A stretch of DNA of 64,000 nt from positions 124,001 to 188,000 of the forward strand of contig NOWV01000043.1 in assembly GCA_003344405.1 (NCBI GenBank), given 5' to 3'. Below the pieces are notes generated by a model that saw nothing but the letters and a program-made list of their open reading frames with translations, searched no databases and was not told the DNA's origin. The position numbers and the translations under genes are program-made. The stretch comes from Trichoplax sp. H2. Lineage: Eukaryota; Placozoa; Uniplacotomia; Trichoplacea. Shown one piece after another: positions 51,880 to 62,900 of the stretch (positions are counted from its first letter, which is position 1; each line of letters begins with the position of its first letter).

Positions 51880-52159
51880 GTGAGATAATCGTTTCTCTTG
51901 CAAGCTGAAATTATCTAGTTACAGATCGGCGCCTGTGCTCACAAACATTTTACGAATAGCAATATAAATTGAATTTGTGAAGTATAGGTCTAATATCCTT
52001 GGAAAAGGTCCATTTTCAACGCGTAAGAATGGTATTCGATCTATAAAAGTGGATTGATGTGATGTAGTCGACTTACAATCTTAGAAATCTTTGATCGTCT
52101 ATATCCCTAGGGGAACGACAGAGGATTGATTGCGTTAGGCTAAATTATTTCTTTATTGA
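51880..52159 (-). repeat. Dispersed repeat, inverted partner of 42108-42427
   Basis: See 42108-42427; the match covers about 280 bases in reverse-complement orientation. Confidence 0.6.
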
Positions 52160-53021
52160 ATCTTGCTATAAATCATCGGGGCGTTATTCTAGAACACGTT
52201 TCCCGTGACTATTTAGTACTATCAGTTTACATCTCTATATAAAAGGACAATATTAAATGCCTGGATTTAAGAAATATGCTAGAGTTGCAGTATAATCTAA
52301 GTACGCTTCAAATTCAACTATAAATAGCTTGCCACCTTGGCTTTCGACACTGTTGATTAACCTAGTTTACGTGTGATATTAAAAATGTTTCATTAAATTT
52401 CTGATGGTGTATACCGTAATGATATAGTTTGTAATACTGTCTTAATTGGACATAATCCAGTCCAAAGTCATTGATACATTTAATAAATTACGCGAATCTA
52501 CCGTTCTTAATTATATCTATGCGATTTTTATAATTCGCTATCGTGAATGATCTTACTGGAGGCAAATATCACTACATCTCTAATTGTATATACTGCCTAT
52601 GCAAAAAGTAATACAAAAGTATACTATGGTCTTACACGAAATGTGAGGAAAAATTTCCATCTCTAAAATCAGTTTCTCGCTTCTAAATGCATTTAAAGAC
52701 ATTACCATAGCGCCACAGGCAGCAGGATTATAGAGCATTTTATTTGAGCACCTATATATTTAATTACCTTTATAATCCTCTATTTTAGGGGCATTATTTT
52801 ACGGCTAAATTACATAATTGATTTTCCGCTATTGATAGCTTCATACTCAGAAATATCACTTAAATCCCTAACTTCTGATACCTTATAATTATTATAAAAC
52901 TGATTCTTATTTTACTGTAAATAGAATATTATATTGCACTACTAATAGAAATGATATTACAGATGTCCATCTAGCTCATACGTTGTTGATGTAATAATAT
53001 TTTTCCACTATGTTATACCAA

Positions 53022-54483
53022 GTCATCTATTTATACCTGCAGTATGCTTTCTAATAGATGCCACATCCGATATTGTTGGTCGATTTCTCTCCAGATGGAT
53101 ACTATTTTTAAGTTTAGGAATCACCTAAGATTAATAAGGCATGATAGACTATCCTTTAAGAATGAGTCTAACAACATTGCATCGAAACTGATATTATACG
53201 TTTTATAAAATATAGCAAATAGGTTATTTTTGCCATTTCAAAGTATAATATTCTTCTACCTTATTAAAATATTGTGATATATATCCATCACGAAATTCCA
53301 AATTTTAGAAAAATAAGGGCTTTATTGAATCTTATACAAAGATTAATTACACACAGCTCTACTCTAGCCGAATACTACTATTAAAGACTTCTAGAACGAA
53401 CTAACTGAATAATCTAAAGTTGTATGCTTTTATACTTTCCGTAGCATTCGGAGCTACAATCCGCATAGCAACCTTTTATCTTATTTTACACATAGTTAAA
53501 TTATTCTTAGTAAGACTATTCTACTGCGGACCATCATTAATCCAATATGGATACGACTACAGTGCTTACGTAGACATTATTCACACCAGCCAAAGTACAA
53601 TGAATTAACCATATCCTAATATATGATTTACAGTTCTATTTTTACCTATAGCCTTATTAGTAACTCAACAGCTTACTGTATATAGTCATCTATACTCTAG
53701 CATAGAGTCTCTACCACTACAGTCTATAGTTATAGCTACCAAACATCTCTTAGGATAAATATCTACCGTACATTATACTAAACATGGCTAACAGTCTACA
53801 ATCACAATACTAAGTTACATTACAAATATATTTTACAGTGAAGTTTGAATCAACAGTAGCATTAAGATGACTTTAACATGGTATATAAGAATTAAGTTTG
53901 TCTATAAAAGTAAATTTGTCCGTAATAAATGATTTTATCGATTTCTTAATTAGTAATAGGACTTAAATTTATCCAATCTATTATCTCATAACCTGAATAC
54001 ACATGGATCTAACCTAGGTAAAATCCAGGGAAACTGTTGCTTTTAATATCCTTATCCCACTCATCCTTTATTGCAATATCCATCCACGAAAGCATCTGCC
54101 GGTAAATATCTACAGCGATATCGCTTATATGATATTGGTTATGCTGTGTGGTTTTTCTCGTGGTTATTTGGTAATATTATGTTCTACGTATGTGGGAAAG
54201 TAAGTTCCGTATGTAGTTTACAGTACATTCGAATTTCAGATTCACATTCTATTTACCATTTCCACAAATTTAAATGATTATAAATGCGAAATTTTTACAG
54301 CTATTACACGTAAGGCCATACATTATCAAATTGATAAATACTATAATGTAATTCTACAATATTGTTTTTAGACGTGCTCCACCTCAACTCAGCGAATTGG
54401 CAGGAGCAATTGCCTATTATTTCTTCACCGTTGGAATTGTTGTAGGTACAGGGGCATCATTTGGAGCAGCCGTAATACTTTAA
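53022..54483 (+). pseudogene. Truncated ENT copy: exons 12, 13 and 14
   Basis: Exon 12 (53022-53107) keeps an open frame (LFIPAVCFLIDATSDIVGRF, then LSRWILF), but its acceptor AG has become AA and its donor GTAAGT has become TTAAGT. Exon 13 (54013-54199) has lost its acceptor (CTAG to CTAA) and 16 bases, between two TTAT words, compared with ENT-4, which shifts the frame. Exon 14 (54372-54483) is intact with a good acceptor and ends in TAA. The copy derives from ENT-4 by the 48520-51450 duplication. With three splice sites gone it cannot be spliced like its parent. Confidence 0.88.
53273..53806 (-). mobile_element. Solo LTR, 534 bp, inserted in the intron of the truncated ENT copy
   Basis: In element orientation (minus strand) it begins TGTGATTG and ends ATATCACA, giving TGTGAT/ATCACA terminal inverted repeats. 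TATAAAAG lies at complement 53427-53434 and AATAAA at complement 53321-53326, so U3, R and U5 can be outlined. It is absent from the corresponding intron 12 of ENT-4, which shows an insertion after that duplication. The second copy in the window is at 1-445 in plus orientation. No clear target-site duplication remains (AATAT versus ATACT flanks). Confidence 0.8.
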
Positions 54484-55165
54484 TTCATCCACGCTATCGG
54501 ATGCTAAATACATCCTGATATGGTTACAAATTTCTGTGTATAGTATTTATTTGCAAACTGTACGATAACTGTATAAACGATAGAACATGCGGCATAAGGT
54601 TTGCCTATAGCTTATGCCACGAAAGATATCCTTGCATTGATCATGAAGTCTATCAATCATTATATCCAAACTTTATAAGACAGCAGTAATCTACTTGATT
54701 TCAATAAATTTGCAGATACTAAGGCAGTTTATAGTATAAAAGATTACTTATACATTGAGAAGCTTATGATATCCATGACAACTAGGTTATAGCATAGCAA
54801 AGCAACTGGTTGTCTAGTCTATGATACAAATTTAAATCACTATTTCCAGTACTGATGTTAGTCATTTCCTTAAAGCTTGATACAGACGTCGAAAGTATTC
54901 AAATTTCAAAGACATCATAATCCTCAATGCTCAACCCATTAAATAGCAATAGGATATGATCTCAGTATTATAGCAATAGGTTAAATTGGACGTGCCGATA
55001 GCTTAACAGTTCAGCCCCTAAGGACGTGAGAACCCTCAATGCATAGCACCATACGAATAACTTAATTCTAGACATAAACCTCAATATCATGGTAACAAGA
55101 TCTATATCTAACTCAATAACCTCATCTTGAAAAGTGTTATTATTCTCAATTCATAATAACCTTAT

Positions 55166-55960
55166 TTATCAGTACCTAAATAATATTAGAAAATGATGAA
55201 GTTAAATATTCAAAAATACTTCAGATCCCATAAATAAATTATTAGTTATTCTATCAATACATTCCTTTAGAAGTTTTTAAATCAAAATTATATTACCGCT
55301 GCTATGAAAAAGTTACTTCTCAACAACAGTATCATCATCCTTGTAGGTAATATCTAGAAATAGATACCACGTACTTGTACAATTATACCGATCCAATGTA
55401 CAAATTAAACTATTTTCGTGCAATCTTACAACTATAATTTTAAGCCGCGAGGCTGGTCTGTGATGATTTTATAATTTATCTTAAATTGTGATGCGTTATG
55501 AAATAATAAACTGCTACGTTTGACTTGACCTACTTGCTCCATTTCTCTGAATACAATATTATAACATTATGGATGTATTGCTATAAAATTATGTTATAGT
55601 AACCCTTAATTTAGCATAAACAATATTCTGCAACTCTACAGTATTTCACGAATGCAATAGATAATATCTTAGCACTATCGTAATACATCAAAAAGCATAT
55701 TATTAACTACAGTACACTATAACTATCATAATTCTAGATGCAATGGATGACACAGTTAGTCTATAGTTTTAGGTGAATGACATTAAGTCAATCTTCTTTA
55801 AAAAATCGAATCATTCTATCACTATCAACTAAAACAGAGCGATTTCACTCTCGGAAAGTACTTTATTTTAATTTTAAAATCTAGATTACAGTATATTCTA
55901 ATACCCTACAAAATTGAATTGAGTATAAAACATCTATCTGTATTAAAGTTTAGCAATGAT
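55166..55960. other. Spacer without recognised features
   Basis: AT-rich sequence between the end of the segmental duplication and the minisatellite; nothing recognised on either strand. Confidence 0.4.
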
Positions 55961-56550
55961 CAAGACATTACCAAGCATGAATAATGACGATGGGATAATC
56001 AACGCATGTATAGCCATCTTCCCCAACAATTTCCCTAGAGTATTGATTCGTCATGGTGTAGCATCTTCTTCAAATAATCAAGACATTACCAAGCATGAAT
56101 AATGACGATGGGATAATCAACGCATGTATAGCCATCTTCCCCAACAATTTCCCTAGAGTATTGATTCGTCATGGTGTAGCATCTTCTTCAAATAATCAAG
56201 ACATTACCAAGCATGAATAATGACGATGGGATAATCAACGCATGTATAGCCATCTTCCCCAACAATTTCCCTAGAGTATTGATTCGTCATGGTGTAGCAT
56301 CTTCTTCAAATAATCAAGACATTACCAAGCATGAATAATGACGATGGGATAATCAACGCATGTATAGCCATCTTCCCCAACAATTTCCCTAGAGTATTGA
56401 TTCGTCATGGTGTAGCATCTTCTTCAAATAATCAAGACATTACCAAGCATGAATAATGACGATGGGATAATCAACGCATGTATAGCCATCTTCCCCAACA
56501 ATTTCCCTAGAGTATTGATTCGTCATGGTGTAGCATCTTCTTCAAATAAT
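55961..56550. repeat. Minisatellite: five identical 118-bp units
   Basis: The word CAAGACATTACC recurs at 55961, 56079, 56197, 56315 and 56433, exactly 118 bases apart, and I see no difference between units; 56550 is the last repeated base. 118 is not a multiple of three, so no single frame runs through the array. Perfect identity points to very recent expansion or to an assembly effect. The array lies about 440 bases upstream of the ENT-5 start codon. Confidence 0.97.
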
Positions 56551-56670
56551 CGGCATCCTACTACTTCGTCCTGCTTTCTTAAAAGTAGAGTTCGTTGTTG
56601 TTCATTCAATTTGTGCCCTCTATTATCTTCATCATAATGGAGCGAATAATTTATGGGATAACAGAGCTCT
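56523..56670 (-). CDS. Possible minus-strand terminal exon overlapping the last minisatellite unit
   Basis: On the minus strand a good acceptor (pyrimidine-rich TTTCTTTTGTAG, AG at 56671-56672) is followed by an open frame ending in TGA at 56523-56525. It reads ELCYPINYSLHYDEDNR, then GHKLNEQQRTLLLRKQDEVV, then GCRLFEEDATP. The composition is charged and polar, unlike the Phe/Ile/Tyr-rich noise frames nearby. The last residues lie inside the final repeat unit. A second minus-strand frame starts at the overlapping ATGA (MTNQYSREIVGEDGYT...) and ends near a GT donor. No family recognised and no upstream exon identified, so chance remains likely. Confidence 0.2.
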
Positions 56671-56988
56671 CTACAAAAGAAACATAATACAAGACAAACA
56701 ATATACTGAATTTGATAGTAATCATTACTTTTGTCTAGAGTCTCATGACTTGTCCCCGAAGATTTTAATGTTGAACGCGGTAAGATGCAACTCTATAGGG
56801 AATACGATTAACAAGACGAAAAGGATCCCGATGTCATTCCTTAAATCTAGTATTTTCAGACCGATACAGAGTAGAGAGCTTACAAAGTTTTTCGTAGAGG
56901 CTAACCCAGTCAGTAAGATACCGTAATTATCCAAGTTTTCTCGTTGAGCCTAGTTGAGTCAGAAAAGTAATCGTTTAATCGTTCTATC
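56551..56988. other. Presumed ENT-5 5' flank
   Basis: Apart from the possible minus-strand exon at 56523-56670, no gene is seen. No TATA box stands out. The last bases before the ENT-5 start (CGTTCTATC) are shared with ENT-3 (CGTTCTACT) and ENT-4 (CGTTGTACC). Confidence 0.4.
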
Positions 56989-59900
56989 ATGGCTTCAGAG
57001 ATCATCAAAACCATTCCTCCCGATAGGTAAACGTAATCGTGATATGTAGCGATATAAAACTTGTCATAGATTTTAATAGACTTTGAAATACATTCTATCA
57101 TATCATCTAGAACGGTATAAAAGATTAAATTCTATTTGTAAGTTGCAGAAACTTTTAACTTCTTTCTCTTGCAGCATTATTCCTACTAATTTACTAGGAA
57201 ATATTAACTTCCATGTTTTACGATATTAAGGCTTGTTTGAACGTCATGTTTTACTGTGTTTTATTAAAGTTTGATTACTTACTCAATTGCATTCTTCGAG
57301 GGATCTATCTGATAACTCTACTTTTAGTAACTTTTCACAGTACTGCAGAATCTTAGGTTAATAGAACTTCGAGGTTTATCAAATCCATCGGTGGCGATAT
57401 TCATCGTAATGTAGATATCTAAAGCTTCTTATGACTACTATACCGGACACTTGTTACACCAGCTAGATGCACCAACGATATACGTATTTTATTTCATCAT
57501 CAAATTTTAAAGCAATTGACTGATCCGTCTTTAATAGCGCAAGAATCGTTATCGATAATTAAATATAGGTTAACTAATTATTTAAGACAAATTCTGAATC
57601 AATTTTGGCCTTTATGCCGCCATTTTGGCTATTTGATTAGCCTATTCAATTGATTGGACATCGATTAAACGTTGGCAAGTTACGGACTCGCTACTGTACC
57701 TAAGGATATGGAATTTTATACTAGACACTATTGAGATATCACCTAAAAAGAGACTGACTGTCCTTCAGACAACGATCAATTAGAGTTAGGAATTTACTCT
57801 TCCATTGGCCTTATTTTCTCATACTATTATTGAACGCTACGATACTCTAGGATTTAATTGACATTGCACCTAACTCCATTGGAGTTAGATTTTTACCCGT
57901 ATGCTGGCCTTACTTTATTTCTGTTATTGATAACTACGATGCACTATGAGCTCATTGATGTTGTATCTCGTTTCGCAATGTCTACGAATTAGATTGCTAA
58001 ACTACTTTAGCTGATAGATTGAATTAATTTTATATAGAATTTAAGGTCATCTTCTTCATTACCCAGGTTATTACACTGTTTCCTTCATATCATACAATAT
58101 ACTAACCTTGATTTAATGAATCAAGGCGTAATAAATACTCACATACCACATCTAAATTCATCCCGCTTATTATCGGTGAAATATAGCTTCCTTATTTTAT
58201 AATTAGGCTAACTTTCAGTTAATTAACGACTTTAATACAAATCGTTGAACTAATCAACTTTGAAATCAGACTTGCAGATAAAATGAAGCTCATCATCTTC
58301 ATTACTCATGTTATTGTGCTATTCCTTTCATATTATACAACATCTAACCTTAAGCTAATGAATCAAGGCGTAATAAATAGTCGCCTACTACATATTGAAC
58401 TTTTAGTTATCGGCGAAATATTTCTTCCCTATTTTATATTTGGGCTAACTTTGAGTCGGTTTATGACTCTGCAGTAAATTATGCAACCTTTAACCTGCAA
58501 AATTTTAACTCGATCCTACTACTAAATCGAGTCTATTTACAGTATATTATTTATATTACAGATATTATATAGTTTGGATATTATTCTTTATCTTTGGAAT
58601 CGCCAGTGCCATACCTGTACATATATTTTTTACCGCATCAACAGTAAGGAAATGTTTAGAATTTTCATCTTTTAGTTGATTCACCTTGGCAAGTGCCAAT
58701 CATATTGATTAATGTTATTGACTTCTTTGATTAATCAATATGAGCCTCTTGTACTACAGTACTTTTCTGCTAAGCTAGAAGGAACGCCATACCAATATAC
58801 TGTTGAGAATTACGTGATGCTCGCCCATAGTCTACCTACACTATTTATTGGTACTGTGAATATTTTGCTACTGCGATCGTAAGTTATGTTGAACAGCCGT
58901 CATTGATATTAATGATTGTGACTTTAAATCTCTTCTATACTCTAATCGGTTAAAAACGAAAGCTTATTTTACTTTTTGCAATTTTTTAGGGTTGATGTCA
59001 GAAAACGTATCATATTTTCCTTGTCTGCTATGATATTCTTTTTTATAGTTACAGCTATCTTGGCCAAAATAGATACTTCTAAATGTAAGCTATTATTATT
59101 TGAATGTATAGAATTAATAACTATCCGGATTATCGATACAGTTACCGTTAGCATAATGAAGTATTATTACCTGAATTATAGAGAATAATCCAGATCATAA
59201 ATTAGTTATTACTACTTCAATCGGTTAACTTAGTACGAAATTATTTGACCAATATCCTCATTTTTTTTCCCCTATACCCTTATGCTGTATTATATGAGAT
59301 AGACTACTATACTTGAATAGAGAAAATCCATCAGTTCATTCATCTATTATTTACAGCTTTGCGAGTATCTGTGATTTCATGCTAACAATATTTCCAGGCT
59401 AGCTCTAATTTAAAATGTAGATTACAATTATCAGTCTTATCGTTGGTTTATCGAAATCATTAGATTTCATAAATCATGCTTGACCAAGAAAAACCAAATA
59501 TTCTTCTTTAAGATAAATAAATTAGTTTATCAATTATTTTATTTGAAGTAATTTGAGCTATTTCAATCTGTTTTCGATATTACAAGATCCCATTTACTGA
59601 TCAGCTTTTAAATGTATTAGAAGTTACTGTGTCCTATCGTTTTTAGTTATAGTATGGTATAAATTGCTTCAATTACCGCTACATGTGCAATTCAATTAGA
59701 GTTTATTAGTTCCATTTTGTCTCTATTTGCTGTACCTTAATAAGTAAGCTTATTATTCTTTAGCAGTTTGCCAGGTTTATTTCTGACTTGCGACATTTTA
59801 CCGTCATTTTTTTAAATCAAACGGCAAAATTTAGATAACATTCTTACACATCGATCCTATCTATTTTACTTTCAACTTTTAAAATCTTTAAGACTCATTT

Positions 59901-62900
59901 CCTCACCACTATGTAGTATTTATCTCTCAGTCAGTTTATATCTTTATGTTATTTGAATAAGAATAAACTAGCCACTTTCTTTATAATTTTTTAGCTATAA
60001 GTTACTTATCGTGGAACAATTTCTTTATCTTCTCTTACAGGGAAATTTACGTTTTTCGTTCTAACCTTAACGATTATCATCCTAAACAGTAGTAAGTAAA
60101 ATAGATTAAATAAATTCGAAAATCTATGTAGGGTGAAAATAAAATTTTTAATGGTTCAATTCTATCTAACAACTATAGCAGTAGCCAAAGTCATTAAATA
60201 AAGCACAGCATAGATTTACCTTATATTTGCACTATTAACCAAAAAATTAAGACTGAATATTCTATACCATATAGTTACTTACAGCAACTTGAGAGTTCAT
60301 TTCATCATGCACTTTACACATTACTAGCTCACTTATGGTTGTTTTTGAAGCCAAGTAAACATTGTCTATGGATAAGTAAATTAATAAGACATATAGTAGA
60401 CGGTCATAATGATTTAATTTTAATCCAAGATTAGAATACACCATTTTAATTTACTTATAGCGCTATTCAACAGGTTCCAATAAATTCAACTATTAACTTT
60501 CTAAGTAAATTTAAATGTAACCAAGATCAAGTGAATTGTAACAGAGTTCTCTTCTATTCGCTTCCGTCACTATGGTAGTCAGTAAATTCATCTCAGTCAT
60601 GATTAATGATGCCAATCAACGAGTATTCGTTATATTCACGACTATGGATTTTCCGTCAGAACTGGCATACAAACAACCAATACCTTATCTAATTTCTTTC
60701 TTTTACTTCTATACCTGTAATGCAAACGATACCAAGTGCTTGGCGGCACAATTTATCAAGCAAGTGTATTCGGATTGGTTAGTGTCTTCCCCAAGGAATA
60801 CGCACAAGCTTTAGTCGCCGGTCAAGTAAGGAATTTTAAGATTGTGTAATACTGTATCAGAAGTTATCATGTTAATTTAATGATATTCAATATACGTATT
60901 AAATAAAAGTTTCGACTGCCTTTAAATCAAGCCTAATGTTCCATTTGTTTCAACCTAAATTCATTAAGATATATATTTCTTTGCAAATTTTTGCAGGGTA
61001 TATCCGGTCTCTTTACTGCACTATCCAGTATCCTATCACTAATCGGTATGAAACAGAAAATTAGTTGCAATGATAAATAATAGTAAAAGAGAGCACTCAA
61101 TATTCCTATTCACTTTTTTTATGCAATAGTCTAGTAATTGTTATCGCTATATTAAGATCTTAAAGTATATGAGATCTTGAATTTATCAATTGAATACTCA
61201 AGACTGTTCAAGTATAAAGGAACCAAAGCTTTTTGACTAGTTTAACTCCGTCTATATAACAACTATACAGCAAAATCTAGTCATCACTACCTCAATATCG
61301 AGTTCTAAACATTATTAAATCTTGAATTTATCGTATTGAATATTCAAGATCGTTTTGGTTAAACTGTAGTGTACGGGTTATTAGCCCTGGGTACTTAATT
61401 CGTAAACTCAAAATTCTGAGTTGTTAAAATCGAGGAAATCCCTAATGTGACACAAAATAGTCAACACCGAATAATTGACTTATAAAGGTTTAGTTTATTA
61501 ACGTCCGTGTGTCGTCTGTCAAAGAAGAATTCCAATTTCTTCCCTAATAATAACAGTTGAAAATGGCTAAGATAAACTGGATAATCGACTTAGTCTCTAC
61601 GATAAAAATTCTATACAACTTATACAAATTATCATCAATTGCTCCTCTACATGGGAGTCATCAATCACATTAGTACATTGCTTAATAATATTACTTAATA
61701 TGGCTATCAGCTACGGGCTTATATAGCACGTACTTTATTAAGATATACAGTTCTACACAACATACCATCGCTGTATTACCTACACAAAACTACTGCAATT
61801 AGCTGAAATCACTACGTAAGCATGAAGAAGTTAAGATTTAATAGCTAGTTTAATACCATCTACATAACTACACGGTATAATCTAGTCACTTTTATCACAG
61901 TATTGAGATTTTAGACAAAGTTCAAGACTGTTCAACGTAAGCATGATGACTATATATTGGATTGTAGATGATTAGCTTAGCTTAGAAAAATGCTCTTACT
62001 AGACTGTAAATTCAGCGTATGAGCGAGATACAACTACTTAGTTTCAATGATCTTAAATAGTATGTATATTGATTTACTATTAATGGTAGTGATTAATAGT
62101 GACGATTAGACCATAGATTTACTAAAATAGTCGTAATATAGCAAATGAGTAATAATTTCTGTAGAAGTACAATATATTTTACTTTATTAAATTGCAAACA
62201 ATCAGCCGAAATATAGGTTCCCAATAGTAATGCTGTGCTCGTAAAATAAGGTCTTCGTAGGAATTATCGTGTATTCAGCTAGAATAAGTCTGTGTATAAT
62301 GTCTTGTATGAAGATTCTAATAAATTTCTAATTATCTTTGATAAGTAATTGATTCGTGATTTTTTCATCACAGTAGTCGAAATATTACCAATACGTCTGG
62401 CAATAACTATAATGTATACTAAATTTTTTTCTAGTAACGGGATCCGCAAGTCGCAGTGGTTTTGCTTACTTTGCCAGTGGAGTTGGGATACTAGTCTTAT
62501 GCATGATTATTCACATACTACTGAACAAAAATGTCAGTTTTATTTTCATAATATATCGATATTAAGTATATTTGAAATAGTACGGTAGAATATCATTTTG
62601 GTAAAGGAAGATAGTTAATAAAGTAAATTTTATACAGCACTTCCAAACTATAACTTCATTCTATGCCAATTTTTATCTAGGCTTTTGCAAGATATTATAT
62701 GGAAACACGTTTAGAATACGGTTCTAACCTTATTGATTAAATACAATACAACTAAAAAATTTCAATCAACATTAGATAGACTATTAACCGTATTCACTTA
62801 TTAATCGGATAATTGTAAATCATTGAATACAATCAAAATAGATGTGCAGCAGAAGAAAAAGCTTCTAGATGACGCAAGACATTCTAGTGATTCTGACGAC

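Larger units (their letters stand above)
52317..55165. repeat. Segmental duplication, derived copy with broken ENT exons 12-14
   Basis: Duplicate of 48520-51450. It carries the broken exons described at 53022-54483 and a solo LTR (53273-53806) that the source copy lacks. Confidence 0.85.

Noticed and set aside
56743-57101. Two minus-strand frames overlapping ENT-5 exon 1 and its flank
   Set aside because: The right one is an antisense shadow of exon 1, which is supported by its paralogs; the left one has no features.
58283-58477. 64-codon hydrophobic frame in ENT-5 intron 1
   Set aside because: Lies in a tandem-duplicated intron segment whose other copy has stops in the same frame; hydrophobicity follows from T-rich DNA.
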